The notes beneath the pieces are model-generated. The model had not been told where the DNA came from. It worked only from the letters and a program-made list of their open reading frames with translations, and made no database searches. Both the position numbers and the translations under genes were made by a program. From NCBI GenBank assembly GCA_011390165.1, contig JAABSV010000007.1, positions 42,919 to 106,918 of the forward strand: DNA of 64,000 bases, in the 5' to 3' direction. Source of the stretch: Desulfobulbaceae bacterium. Its GTDB lineage: Bacteria; Desulfobacterota; Desulfobulbia; Desulfobulbales; Desulfocapsaceae. This document shows, one piece after another, positions 35,365 through 44,971 of this stretch (the stretch's first letter is position 1; every line of letters begins with the position of its first letter).

Positions 35365-36579
35365 TCAGTTGGCCTTTTTACGCAGGTAGGTCGGGGTCTC
35401 CAGGTATTCGTCGTTCCAGTTGACCGAACCTCCCCCCTTGTTTTCCGCTGGCGCAGAGGAACCAAAGTTGTCCAGGGTATCAAAATTGGATCCGGGTAAA
35501 CGGGCCACCCGCGGGTGGCGATTGGGGGGGGCCGGGGCCCCCTTGACCACTGGTTCCACCGGCTTGGCCGGTTTGCGCATATGGTCTTCCACCGGGTTGA
35601 TGGTCTCCTTCTTGCCGGCCATTCCACCCACCCCGGTGGCGATCACCGTGACGTGCATCTCGTCACCGAGGGAGTCGTCGTAGAGGGCACCGATAACCAC
35701 CTTGGCCTCCTCATCGACCTTGCTCTGGATCAACGCCGAGGCCTCCATGAACTCGGACATGGTGAAGGATTCGGTGGAGGCCGAGATGTTGATCAGCAGG
35801 CCACGGGCGCCGTCGATGCCGAAATCTTCCAGCAGCTGGTTGTCGATTGCCCGTCGGGCTGCTTCCACCGCCCGATGCTCACCGGCAGAGGAGCCGGCAC
35901 CCATTATCGCCGGGCCGACCTCACGCATCACGGTGCGCAGGTCGGCAAAATCGGCATTGATCAGGCCCGGCACATTGATCAGGTCGGTTATCCCCTTCAC
36001 CGCCTGGAGGAGAACATTGTCAGCCATCGCCAGCATGTCAGACAGCCGGCTGTTTTTCTGCATTACCGAGAGCAGCCGGTCGTTGGGTACGGTGATGATG
36101 GTGTCGGCATATTTCTGCAGCTGCTGCCACCCCTCCTCGGCATTGCGGGAACGGTGCTTGCCCTCGAAGGAGAAGGGACGGGTGACCACCGCCACGGTCA
36201 GGGCACCCATCTCTTTGGCCGCCTTGGCGACCACCGGTGCCGCACCGGTACCGGTGCCGCCGCCGAGGCCGGCGGTAACGAAGACCATATCGGCCCCTTT
36301 GAGGGCCTCACGAATCTCCTCGAGGGACTCCATGGCGGCAATACTGCCGGTCTCTGGGTCGGCGCCGGCGCCAAGCCCCTTGGTAATCCCCGGTCCCAGT
36401 TGCAAACAGATATCCGCCCGGGAGTGGCGCAGGGCCTGTTTGTCGGTGTTGGCGGCAATAAACTGTACCCCCTGCAGTTGGTTGGCGACCATGGTGTTGA
36501 TGGCATTGCCACCGCCTCCACCCACCCCAATCACCTTGACTACCGCAACGCCCTCTGTCTCAACCATTCGAAACTCCAT
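35365..36579 (-). CDS. ftsZ: Cell-division GTPase FtsZ
   Basis: This 404-residue tubulin-like protein builds the division ring at mid-cell. The GTP-binding signature GGGTGTGAAP is intact, as are the N-terminal IGVGGGGGNAINTM loop and the T7-type NADFADLRTVM segment. The C-terminal ~85 residues are a variable Pro-rich linker ending in the binding peptide ETPTYLRKKAN, which recruits FtsA. The last gene of the dcw order, it follows ftsA by 102 bases. No broken motif is seen, so FtsZ itself looks normal even though other divisome genes here are not. Confidence 0.97.
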   Translation of the reverse strand: MEFRMVETEGVAVVKVIGVGGGGGNAINTMVANQLQGVQFIAANTDKQALRHSRADICLQLGPGITKGLGAGADPETGSIAAMESLEEIREALKGADMVFVTAGLGGGTGTGAAPVVAKAAKEMGALTVAVVTRPFSFEGKHRSRNAEEGWQQLQKYADTIITVPNDRLLSVMQKNSRLSDMLAMADNVLLQAVKGITDLINVPGLINADFADLRTVMREVGPAIMGAGSSAGEHRAVEAARRAIDNQLLEDFGIDGARGLLINISASTESFTMSEFMEASALIQSKVDEEAKVVIGALYDDSLGDEMHVTVIATGVGGMAGKKETINPVEDHMRKPAKPVEPVVKGAPAPPNRHPRVARLPGSNFDTLDNFGSSAPAENKGGGSVNWNDEYLETPTYLRKKAN

Positions 36580-36681
36580 ATTGCCCCCTCTATTCTTCCT
36601 GACGGCAACCGCTGTCGCGATCGACTCAGTTGGTCACTATAGCACCATGGGGCCGGCACTCAAACAAAAAAACAACCCCGG

Positions 36682-37956
36682 TTACATCACTTTTTTCAAC
36701 CATTCCTTTAGTCTGCCAATAATCCCCGGGTCCTGCCTGGCAATTTCCCGTCGTTTGTTCCGGCCGTAGAGAACCAGGCCGGTGGCCGTGGTGCAGCGCG
36801 GGCTGTGCAGTTCGTCCACCTTACCGGTAATGCCGCCCGGGTAGCCGATCCGCACCGGCAGATCAAAAATCTGTTCGGCCAGTTCCACCAGGTTGGCCAA
36901 GAGAGCGGTCCCACCGGTCAACACCACGCCACCGTTGATCTTGTTCTTCTGGCCGGAAGTGACCAGTTCCCGATTCATCATCTCGAGAATCTCGATGATC
37001 CGTGCCTCGAGAATGTCGACCAGCACCTTCTGGGTCACCTTGCGCGGTTCCCGGTCACCGACCGTCGGGACATCGACAACCAGGTTGGGCCTGATCAGGG
37101 AGGCGATCGCGCCACCGAAATCCTCCTTCAACCGTTCCGCCTCCTGGAGCGGGGTCCGCAGCCCCACCGAAAGATCGTTGGTAAGATTGTGGCCGCCCAG
37201 GCCGATCTCGCAGGTATGGCGGATGGTGCCGTCACAGAAGACGGCCAGGTCGGTGGTACCGCCACCGATGTCGATCAGGGCGACGCCAAGCTCCATCTCG
37301 TCACGGCTGAGCACCGAACAGGCCGAGGCGATCGATTCGAGAACCAGTTCGGCGACATGCAGGCCGGCCTTCTCGCAGCAGGTGACCAGGTTGTGCACCG
37401 CGCCGATATCAGCGGTGACGATATGGACGTTGGTCACCAGTCGGACCCCGGTCATTCCCAGGGGGTTTTGGATGCCGGTGTGGTCATCGACCATGTACTC
37501 CTGTGGCATTACATGGATGATTCGCTGGTTTTCCGATATCTTCACCGTCCTGGCCGCCGCTACCACCTCGTCGATATCGGCCTGCTTGATCTCCCGGTTG
37601 TTGACCGCGATGATACCCGGGCTGTTGAACCCCTTGATATGGTTACCGGCTATCCCGACGTACACGTACTGGGAGCGAAGGTCATAGCCGGCCGACTCTT
37701 CGGCCAGCTGCACCGCCCGTCTAATCGAGTTCACTGTGCTCTCGATATTGACCACCACCCCCTTTTTCAGGCCCAGGGAGGGGACGGTCCCCACCCCGAC
37801 AACCTCAATCTGGTCGGCAAACACCTCCCCGACCACGCAGCAGATCTTGGTCGTACCAATATCCAGGCCAATGACCAGTTCCCCGCCCTCCCGCTCATCC
37901 CGGCCGGTGCCATCATCGGCGCCATTCTCCACTGTCGGTAGATTCTTTTCGCTCAT
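36682..37956 (-). CDS. ftsA: Cell-division actin-like protein FtsA
   Basis: This 424-residue actin-fold protein tethers FtsZ to the membrane. Marks are GLDIGTTKICCVVGE (phosphate 1), the IDIGGGTTDLAVF motif (phosphate 2), GGVVLTGGTALL (adenosine loop) and the C-terminal amphipathic helix GIIGRLKEWLKKVM that binds the membrane. I chose ATG 37956, eight bases after the ftsQ stop. A TTG at 37968 overlapping that stop is the alternative. The short acidic N-terminal extension is variable in the family. Confidence 0.95.
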   Translation of the reverse strand: MSEKNLPTVENGADDGTGRDEREGGELVIGLDIGTTKICCVVGEVFADQIEVVGVGTVPSLGLKKGVVVNIESTVNSIRRAVQLAEESAGYDLRSQYVYVGIAGNHIKGFNSPGIIAVNNREIKQADIDEVVAAARTVKISENQRIIHVMPQEYMVDDHTGIQNPLGMTGVRLVTNVHIVTADIGAVHNLVTCCEKAGLHVAELVLESIASACSVLSRDEMELGVALIDIGGGTTDLAVFCDGTIRHTCEIGLGGHNLTNDLSVGLRTPLQEAERLKEDFGGAIASLIRPNLVVDVPTVGDREPRKVTQKVLVDILEARIIEILEMMNRELVTSGQKNKINGGVVLTGGTALLANLVELAEQIFDLPVRIGYPGGITGKVDELHSPRCTTATGLVLYGRNKRREIARQDPGIIGRLKEWLKKVM

Positions 37957-37964
37957 GCCGTTTC

Positions 37965-39071
37965 TCAACCCGAATCGCTCTGTGCCACCAGCACCTTGTC
38001 CTGGAGATACTCCATATCGATGTAACGGACCCGGGAGAGCAGCTCCCGACCGTCCCGCTTCTTGTACAATTCCTTCAACACCTCCACCAAACGCGAATAC
38101 TTCCGGCTCATCTCGCCGGTACCGAGAAAGATCGGAAAGGGGTACTCGACCAGGTAGACCACCAGGCTGCCGTCGCCGCCAAGATGCAGTTCTGAGATGG
38201 CCTGGGCCGGCAGATGGGGGTTGTTGCCCTGGGCCCGGCGAAGGAACTGCAGTGCCTCACGCAGAGCCTCCTGCCGCTGCTGTGGGTCGACGATGGCCGT
38301 CACCCCGGTGATCACCGGGTAATCGACATCGGCCTCCGGTGTCACCGCCAGAAAGGGGGTGCCGTGGCCGTCAAGATAGACCAGTTCGCCCCCGTTACCA
38401 TCGGCATGGAGCAGGGCAATGGGCCGGTTTTCCACCACACTGATCCGCAGGGACGAGGGAAAATCACGCTCCACGCTGACCTCTGCGAGCCAGGGGTTAG
38501 CCAGCAGTCGGGCGGCAATCGCTTCCGGGTCGAGGCCGATCATGCTGGTCCGGTGCAGGGTCACCCCCGTCTGCTGGCGGAGTTCATCGGCCCGGAGCAA
38601 CGAGTTGCCGCTGAACTGGAGATCGGTGATCTGAAAGAAGGCAACCGCCTGCAGCCCACGCTGGATCCGCTCGACACCGCCAAGGGTTACGAAGAGGACC
38701 GGGCTGAGCACCAGCAGAATCACCACCATCAGGCGAAACCAGGCAAAACGGCGGGCAGCGGAGACGCTGCCGGGCAACGGCCCACTCTCCGGCCGGCTCC
38801 GACGCCGCTGTCGGAAGCGGCCGATGGCGGCCCAAAGGCCCATTCCGCCGGTACTGGACTTGAAGCTGCCGGTATAGAGGGCATTGGCTCTGTTGGCGGT
38901 ATTGCGGCTGGAGGAGGTAAAGGCGGCAGCGACCGTAGCAGTCGCAGTCCCCCTTTTGCCCGAATGGCGCTGTACCTCCTGGCTAGGGTAGGGGCTTCCC
39001 CCCGGCCGCCGGCCAATCAGCCCTCTCAGCCAGCTGAAGATTCCCCGCTTGCTGTTGGCTGTCCGCCTCAT
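37965..39071 (-). CDS. ftsQ: Divisome protein FtsQ/DivIB
   Basis: This 368-residue bitopic inner-membrane protein links early and late divisome parts. It has a long basic cytoplasmic part (about 1-110, longer than in E. coli), one membrane helix (about 112-130, LMVVILLVLSPVLFVTL), a POTRA domain (about 145-215, FQITDLQFSGNSLLRADELR) and the beta domain to the C-terminus. The ATG overlaps the murB stop (ATGA at 39068-39071). Its usual partners FtsB and FtsL act with it. FtsL is encoded upstream in this cluster and FtsB is not here. Confidence 0.93.
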   Translation of the reverse strand: MRRTANSKRGIFSWLRGLIGRRPGGSPYPSQEVQRHSGKRGTATATVAAAFTSSSRNTANRANALYTGSFKSSTGGMGLWAAIGRFRQRRRSRPESGPLPGSVSAARRFAWFRLMVVILLVLSPVLFVTLGGVERIQRGLQAVAFFQITDLQFSGNSLLRADELRQQTGVTLHRTSMIGLDPEAIAARLLANPWLAEVSVERDFPSSLRISVVENRPIALLHADGNGGELVYLDGHGTPFLAVTPEADVDYPVITGVTAIVDPQQRQEALREALQFLRRAQGNNPHLPAQAISELHLGGDGSLVVYLVEYPFPIFLGTGEMSRKYSRLVEVLKELYKKRDGRELLSRVRYIDMEYLQDKVLVAQSDSG

Positions 39072-40003
39072 AACAGGTGCACCTCCGGCTCCAGTTCCAC
39101 GCCGCTTGCCTCTTTTACCCGCTTGCGAACCAGTTCCATCAGTTGCAGAACATCCCGGGCAGTTGCCCCACCGGTGTTGACCAGGAAGTTGCCATGCCGT
39201 TCCGATACCATCGCCCCCCCCACCCGGACCCCTTTCAGGCCACAGGCCTCAATCAACCGGCCGGCACTGTCACCTGACGGGTTTTTGAAAAAAGAGCCGG
39301 CACTGCCCAGGCCGGAAGGCTGTCCGGCCTGCCTCTTCTCCCTGTATTTCCGGCAGCGGCCGGCAATCCTTTCCGGCTCGTCCGGATGCAGGCAAAGCTG
39401 CACCGCGACCACCACCGCCCGCCCCCGCCAAGGGAGAAAACCAGGCCAGGAACGGTAGGCGAACTGCAACTCCCCCGCCGCCGCCGACAGCCGCTCTCCC
39501 CCATCGGCGGAAACCAGCCAGACGGCCGCGGTGAGTGAGCCGATATCGGCACCCCAGGCACCGGCATTCATCACCACTGCCCCACCCACCGTGCCCGGGA
39601 TGCCGGCGGCAAACTCAACCCCGCTCAGCCCTTCCCGAGTGGCGGTATGGGCCAGGTGAGCCAGGCCGGCACCCGCGCCGACCAGAAGCAGGCGGGAGGA
39701 ATCGTCCTCCTTTACCGGCGCCGGGGCGATCTGCTGGAAGCCGCTACCGAGAAGAAGTACCGCGCCGGGAAAGCCCTCATCGCTGACCAGCAGATTACTC
39801 CCCCGGCCGATCACCCGCCAGGGAATCTCTTCGCCGGCCAAAAAAAAGAGCAGCGGTGCCAGCTCCGCTCTCTTCTCCACCCGCACCAGAGCGGTGGCCG
39901 GACCGCCAATGGCAAAGGTGGTGTAGGGGGCTAGAGGGCACTCCCACTGCACCGGGGCGGAGACCAGGGAGGCGAGCTGTCGCCTCTGCCCCGGCCGCAT
40001 CAT
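39068..40003 (-). CDS. murB: UDP-N-acetylenolpyruvoylglucosamine reductase
   Basis: MurB uses FAD and NADPH to reduce UDP-GlcNAc-enolpyruvate to UDP-MurNAc. The 311 residues show [60 protein letters not shown] (with the catalytic Ser in the GSFFKNP loop) and a C-terminal Glu in LEPEVHLL. The compact loop pattern and length fit the type lacking the extra Tyr-loop insertion. Its ATG overlaps the murC stop. It occupies the murC-ftsQ interval, where some bacteria also carry ddl. None is present. Confidence 0.96.
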   Translation of the reverse strand: MMRPGQRRQLASLVSAPVQWECPLAPYTTFAIGGPATALVRVEKRAELAPLLFFLAGEEIPWRVIGRGSNLLVSDEGFPGAVLLLGSGFQQIAPAPVKEDDSSRLLLVGAGAGLAHLAHTATREGLSGVEFAAGIPGTVGGAVVMNAGAWGADIGSLTAAVWLVSADGGERLSAAAGELQFAYRSWPGFLPWRGRAVVVAVQLCLHPDEPERIAGRCRKYREKRQAGQPSGLGSAGSFFKNPSGDSAGRLIEACGLKGVRVGGAMVSERHGNFLVNTGGATARDVLQLMELVRKRVKEASGVELEPEVHLL

Positions 40004-41388
40004 CGCCCCTCTTCCCGGGCCAGCAGGGTGAGCAGCTCCTCGCCCACCCGGACAATATTGCCGGCGCCGAGGGTGAGCACCAGGTCACCCGGTTGCAAAA
40101 TCGGCAGAAGTTCTCTTGCCATGTCAATCACATCCGGGATAAAGAGGGTGTGGCGCTGGCCGTGCATGCGGGTCGCCTCAAGCAGCGTCGCCCCGTCGAT
40201 GCCGGGAAGAGGCGCCTCGCTGGCGGCATAGATCTCGGTCATCACCAGAAAGTCAGCCCGGTGGAAGGAGGTCTGGAACTCTTTGAACAGGGCCCTGGTC
40301 CGGCTGTAGCGATGGGGCTGAAAGAGGACGATCAGTCGGTGCTGCGGCCAGGCCTGCTTCATCGCCGTCAGGGTGGCGCGGATCTCGGTGGGGTGGTGGC
40401 CGTAATCGTCGACCACGGTGATCCCGGCAGCCTCTCCTTTCCGTTCCATCCGTCGCTGCACCCCGGCAAAACTGCGCAGACCCTTTTCGATGAGCGGGAA
40501 GGGGAGTTCCAACTCAAAGCCAACAGCCACCGTCGCCAGGGCGTTGTAGATGTTGTGCAGCCCCGACTGGCCGATGTCGAGCCGGCCAATCTCTCCCTGC
40601 CGGCCGTGCAGGGTGAAGTGGCTGCGGCCGTCGGCGAAGGTGATCGCCTCGGCATGGATATCGGCCTGGGCGGTAAGGCCGTAGGTCACCGTCCGCTTTC
40701 TGATTGCCGGCAGGATATCGGCGATGTGCTCGTCGTCAAGGCAGACGATCGCCGCCCCATAGAAGGGAACCTTGTCGATGAACTGTAGGAATGTCTGCTT
40801 TATGTGATCGATATCACGATAGTAATCGAGATGCTCAAGATCGATGTTGGTGACCACCTCCAGCACCGGTGAGAGTTTGAGAAAGGAACCGTCGCTCTCG
40901 TCGGCCTCGGCGACCAGAAACTCACCCTGCCCGAGTTTGGCATTGCCACCCAGGGCATCCACCTTGCCGCCGATCACTATGGTCGGATCGAGGCCGGCGC
41001 TGGCCAGCAGCCAGCTGACCATCGAGGTGGTGGTGGTCTTGCCGTGGCTGCCGGCGATGGCGATCCCGTAGCGCTTCAGACGCATCAGTTCGGCGAGCAT
41101 CTCGGCTCGCATGATCACCGGAATCCCTTCACTTCTCGCCTTCTCCACCTCCGGATTGTCGGCGGGAATCGCCGAGGAGGTAACCACCACATCGGCACCG
41201 GCCAGCCACTCGGCCCGGTGCCCCTGGCGGATCTCTCCTCCGAGGCCGGCCAGCCTTTCGGTGGTGGACGAGAGCTGAACATCGGAGCCGGAGACCTTGT
41301 AGCCAAGATTCAGCAACAGCTCGGCAATCCCGCTCATCCCGATACCGCCGATGCCGACAAAATGGATATGTTTTGTTTTTCGGTACAT
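40000..41388 (-). CDS. murC: UDP-N-acetylmuramate-L-alanine ligase
   Basis: MurC adds L-Ala to UDP-MurNAc with ATP, the first peptide step in the cytoplasm. The 462-residue protein has the [18 protein letters not shown]-terminal nucleotide-sugar loop, the ATP P-loop [12 protein letters not shown], the [14 protein letters not shown] segment, [19 protein letters not shown] and [10 protein letters not shown], all characteristic of MurC. The start overlaps the murG stop (TGATG at 41388). No missing residue was noticed. Confidence 0.97.
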   Translation of the reverse strand: MYRKTKHIHFVGIGGIGMSGIAELLLNLGYKVSGSDVQLSSTTERLAGLGGEIRQGHRAEWLAGADVVVTSSAIPADNPEVEKARSEGIPVIMRAEMLAELMRLKRYGIAIAGSHGKTTTTSMVSWLLASAGLDPTIVIGGKVDALGGNAKLGQGEFLVAEADESDGSFLKLSPVLEVVTNIDLEHLDYYRDIDHIKQTFLQFIDKVPFYGAAIVCLDDEHIADILPAIRKRTVTYGLTAQADIHAEAITFADGRSHFTLHGRQGEIGRLDIGQSGLHNIYNALATVAVGFELELPFPLIEKGLRSFAGVQRRMERKGEAAGITVVDDYGHHPTEIRATLTAMKQAWPQHRLIVLFQPHRYSRTRALFKEFQTSFHRADFLVMTEIYAASEAPLPGIDGATLLEATRMHGQRHTLFIPDVIDMARELLPILQPGDLVLTLGAGNIVRVGEELLTLLAREEGR

Positions 41389-42506
41389 CAGCGTCCTTTG
41401 GTGCAGGTGGCGAGACAGCAGTCGACTATCCTGGCGGCGGCATCGGGGATGGCCAGCTGCGCCATGGCCTCGCCCATCCGCCTGAGGGTCGTCGGCTCGG
41501 TAAGCAGACTGGCCAGTTCGGCGGCCAGCAGTTCCGGGGTCAGATCCCCTTCGGCAAACATCCTGGCGCCGCCACCGGCGACATAGTGGGCAGCATTCTT
41601 CTCCTGGTGGTTGTCGGCGGCAAAGGGATAGGGGATGAGTATCGCCGGCCGGCCGGCCACCGCCGCTTCGGCAAGCGTGGTCGCCCCGGCCCGGGAGACG
41701 AGCAGACTGGCCTCTTCGTACAGGCCGGCCATGTTACGAAAAAAAGGTTCCACTCGGGCTTCCACCCGGCTCTCTCGGTAGGCCCTGGCCACCATCTCCA
41801 CATCCCGCTCACCTGTCTGGTGGACGAGCCGGAAGGAGGCTTTACCGGCGGCGGCAAGCCGGGCCACCGCCCCCACCACCAGCCGGTTGACCGGCCCCGC
41901 CCCTTGGCTGCCGCCCAGAACGACCACGGTTGGCCGGCCGTCGCTCCACTCCGGCAGCGGTTGACCGGCCAGGGCGAGAATGTCCCGCCGCACCGGGTTG
42001 CCGGTGAGGAGGGTTTTGCGCCGGTCGAAGGCGGCCTCGCTGCCGGGCAGCGACAGACATATGCGGTCGGCCAGAGCGGCAAGCTTGCGGTTGGCCAGCC
42101 CCGGCACCATATTCTGCTCGTGCAGTACCACCGGCAGGCGCAGGGTCTTTGCCGCCGCCACCACCGGCCCGGTAACGTAGCCGCCGACGGCGAAAATGAG
42201 CTCCGGTCGGAAGAGGCGGAGATGACGCAGGGCCTGCAGGTAGCCGATGGGCAGAGCAAAAAGGGCCCTGGCCAGTTCCAGCGGTTTTTTGCCTTTCAGT
42301 CCGTAGGAGAAGATGGTCGCGGCCGGAAAACCATAGGCGGCGAGACTGCCGCTGTCAACCTTGCGCCGGGTGCCGATAAAAAGTACCTCGCTTTCCGGCC
42401 GGCGCCGCCGCAATTCTTCCGCCGTTGCCACGGCCGGAAAGAGGTGGCCACCGGTACCGCCACCAGTCAACAGCAGACGAAGCCCTCTCTCTTCGCCGCT
42501 CTTCAT
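41388..42506 (-). CDS. murG: UDP-GlcNAc:lipid I N-acetylglucosaminyltransferase
   Basis: MurG turns lipid I into lipid II on the inner face of the membrane. The 372 residues (GT28 family) contain [57 protein letters not shown] and [31 protein letters not shown], the sugar-nucleotide site. The start overlaps the murD stop by four bases (ATGA at 42503-42506). In most bacteria ftsW lies in this gap, and here there is no room for it. Confidence 0.97.
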   Translation of the reverse strand: MKSGEERGLRLLLTGGGTGGHLFPAVATAEELRRRRPESEVLFIGTRRKVDSGSLAAYGFPAATIFSYGLKGKKPLELARALFALPIGYLQALRHLRLFRPELIFAVGGYVTGPVVAAAKTLRLPVVLHEQNMVPGLANRKLAALADRICLSLPGSEAAFDRRKTLLTGNPVRRDILALAGQPLPEWSDGRPTVVVLGGSQGAGPVNRLVVGAVARLAAAGKASFRLVHQTGERDVEMVARAYRESRVEARVEPFFRNMAGLYEEASLLVSRAGATTLAEAAVAGRPAILIPYPFAADNHQEKNAAHYVAGGGARMFAEGDLTPELLAAELASLLTEPTTLRRMGEAMAQLAIPDAAARIVDCCLATCTKGR

Positions 42507-43888
42507 CCCCTCACCCCCACCAGCGCCATACCGGCCAGGTCAAGAACCACGCGGCGAAACTCCTCACCCCGGTGGCGGTAGCTGGCAAACATGTCAAAAC
42601 TGGCACAGGATGGCGAGAGGAGAACCACATCCCCCGGCCGGGCCAGTACCGCGGCAAGGGCTACCGCCTCGGCCATCGACCCCGCCCGATGGGTGCCAAC
42701 CAGGTCGGCCAGCGCCGCCGCCAGCTGCCCGGCCGCCTCACCGATGAGGATCAGCTCGGCAACCTTTTCGGCCACCGCCGGGCGGAGCAGCCGGTAGTCA
42801 TCCCCCTTGTCCCGACCACCGGCGATGAGCACCACCCGGCCGGGGAATCGGCTGAGGGCGGCCAGTACCGCCCCGCTGTTGGTCGCCTTGGAGTCGTTGT
42901 AATAGGCCACCCCGGCCACCTCGGCAACCCACTCGAGTCGATGGGGCAGGGGCCGGAAACGCCGCAGACCGGCCAAGACCGCCGTAGCCGGCGCGCCGAG
43001 GGCCCTGGCGGCTAAAATCGCCGCCGCGGCGTTGGCGCTGCCGGGCAACCCCTCCAGGGAGGTGCCGGCCAAGGGGTAGATTTCCACCTCTTCACCCCGT
43101 CGAAGCGTCACCCGGTGCGGCTCGACCCGGGCGACACAGTCGGCGCCGCCACCGAAGAGCTCTGCAGGCGGGGCAAGGCCCTCGGCAATCTCCCGGCAGA
43201 TTGGGTCATCTCCGTTCAGGATCGCCACCCTGCCCGCCCCATGGCCGGCAAAAATGCGCCGTTTCGCCTCGATGTAGCCGGCCAGATGACCATGCCGGTC
43301 GAGATGGTCCGGGGTGACGTTGAGAAGCACGGCCACCTCCGGTGCAAATCGGCCGGCCGCCTCCAGTTGAAAACTGGAGACCTCGGCCACCACCAGTTCG
43401 ACATCACCGGGGTCGCGAAGGTACTCGTAGAGGGGGGTACCGATATTGCCGCCGACAAAGGGCCGTTTTCCTGCCGCCACCAGCAATTCGCCGATCAGGG
43501 TGGTCACCGTCGTCTTGCCGTTGGTGCCGGTCACCGCCACCAGCGGCACCTGTAACTCGGCCGCCACCACCGCCAACTCGCCGCAGACCGGCACCCCCTT
43601 CTGGCGGAGGGCCTCAAACAGGGGCAGCCGTGGGTCGACCCCGGGCCCGAGCAGCAGCAGATCGGCCCGGCCGAGAAACTCCAGGCTGTGGCCACCCGCC
43701 TCCCAATGCACCCCTGGGCTGGCGAGCAGGGCGCCATCTTCAGCGAGCAGCCGCTCAGCTGGCCGGCTCTCCGAGACCAGCACCTCGGCACCCCGGGAAA
43801 GGGCAAAGGCCACCGCCGAACGGCCGCTGACCCCCAGCCCGACCACCCCGACCACCATTTTGGCGGTTATTTTCGGCAGCTCGTTCAT
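42503..43888 (-). CDS. murD: UDP-N-acetylmuramoyl-L-alanine-D-glutamate ligase
   Basis: MurD adds D-Glu to UDP-MurNAc-L-Ala. From the ATG at 43888 it has 461 residues: VVGLGVSGRSAVAFAL, the P-loop GTNGKTTVTTL, VAEVSSFQLE, NVTPDHLDRHG, the HRLEWVAEVAGVAYYNDSKATN segment and the C-terminal LLSPSCASFDMFASYRHRGEEF. The TGATG at 43886-43890 couples it to mraY. An open frame runs 29 codons further upstream into mraY, with no support as coding. Confidence 0.96.
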   Translation of the reverse strand: MNELPKITAKMVVGVVGLGVSGRSAVAFALSRGAEVLVSESRPAERLLAEDGALLASPGVHWEAGGHSLEFLGRADLLLLGPGVDPRLPLFEALRQKGVPVCGELAVVAAELQVPLVAVTGTNGKTTVTTLIGELLVAAGKRPFVGGNIGTPLYEYLRDPGDVELVVAEVSSFQLEAAGRFAPEVAVLLNVTPDHLDRHGHLAGYIEAKRRIFAGHGAGRVAILNGDDPICREIAEGLAPPAELFGGGADCVARVEPHRVTLRRGEEVEIYPLAGTSLEGLPGSANAAAAILAARALGAPATAVLAGLRRFRPLPHRLEWVAEVAGVAYYNDSKATNSGAVLAALSRFPGRVVLIAGGRDKGDDYRLLRPAVAEKVAELILIGEAAGQLAAALADLVGTHRAGSMAEAVALAAVLARPGDVVLLSPSCASFDMFASYRHRGEEFRRVVLDLAGMALVGVRG

Positions 43889-44967
43889 CAGCGCAGTTTC
43901 AGGGTGGCAATGGCAAAAAGGCCAAGAATGATCGAGACGATCCAGAAACGGACCACCACCTTCGGCTCGTGCCAACCCTTCTTCTCAAAATGGTGGTGGA
44001 AGGGGGCCATCAGAAAGATTCTCCTCCCCTTGGTCAGTTTGAAGAAACCCACCTGGAGGATCACCGACAGGGCCTCCATCACAAAGACCCCGCCGACTAT
44101 GGCCAGCAGGAACTCCTGCTTGATGATGATGGCAATTGCCCCGAGGGCGCCGCCCAAGGCGAGGGAGCCGACATCACCCATGAAGACCTGGGCCGGGTAG
44201 GCGTTGAACCAGAGAAAGCCAAGACAGGCGCCGAAAATGGTGCCGCAGAAGATGGCCAGTTCACCGCTGCCGGCAACATAGGGGATCTGCAGATAGTCGG
44301 CGAGGACAATATGGCCGGCCAGGTAGGAGAAGACCAGATAGACTGCCGAAGCCACCACCGTCGGTCCGGCGGCCAGGCCGTCCAGGCCGTCGGTGAGATT
44401 GACCGCATTCGAGGAACCGACGATCACCAGAATGGCAAAGAGAATGTAGAACCCGCCAAGATCCGGCTGGACGTTCTTCACAAAGGGGAGGCTGAGGTGG
44501 CCGTCGAAGCCGGGGTGGAGGAAGATGAACAGACCAACCACCGAGGCCCCGAGAATCTGCAGCACCAGTTTCCAGCGGGCGCTGAGCCCCTGTGAATTTT
44601 TTCTGCTGATCTTCCGCCAGTCGTCCAAGGCGCCGATAAGACCGTAAAAAATGGTGACAAAGAGGACCAGCCAGACCAGAACACTGTCCAGGCGGGCCCA
44701 AAGGAGCGTGCCGAGACCTATGGCCGAGAGGATCAGCAACCCGCCCATGGTTGGAACCCCTTGCTTGGCCAAATGGCTGGCCGGCCCGTCGTCGCGGACC
44801 ACCTGGCCGATCTGGTGTCGGCGCATCAGGCGGATGAACAGCTGGCCGAGAATCAGCACCACCAGAAAGGCGGTGACCGCCCCGCCGATGGAGCGGAAGG
44901 TGATGTAACGAAAGACATTCAGGCCGCTGAGGGTGGTGTGCAGTGGGTACAGGAAATGGTACAGCAT
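43888..44967 (-). CDS. mraY: Phospho-N-acetylmuramoyl-pentapeptide-transferase
   Basis: This integral membrane enzyme of 359 residues and about ten helices transfers phospho-MurNAc-pentapeptide to undecaprenyl phosphate, making lipid I. Signature segments are GVPTMGGLLIL, the DDWRKISRKNSQGLSARWKLVLQ catalytic Asp region, NAVNLTDGLDGLAAGP, FMGDVGSLALGGALG and the cytoplasmic loop APFHHHFEKKGWHE. It is complete and typical in length. It starts four bases after the MurE-MurF gene and its stop is fused to the murD start. Confidence 0.97.
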   Translation of the reverse strand: MLYHFLYPLHTTLSGLNVFRYITFRSIGGAVTAFLVVLILGQLFIRLMRRHQIGQVVRDDGPASHLAKQGVPTMGGLLILSAIGLGTLLWARLDSVLVWLVLFVTIFYGLIGALDDWRKISRKNSQGLSARWKLVLQILGASVVGLFIFLHPGFDGHLSLPFVKNVQPDLGGFYILFAILVIVGSSNAVNLTDGLDGLAAGPTVVASAVYLVFSYLAGHIVLADYLQIPYVAGSGELAIFCGTIFGACLGFLWFNAYPAQVFMGDVGSLALGGALGAIAIIIKQEFLLAIVGGVFVMEALSVILQVGFFKLTKGRRIFLMAPFHHHFEKKGWHEPKVVVRFWIVSIILGLFAIATLKLR

Positions 44968-44971
44968 GGTG

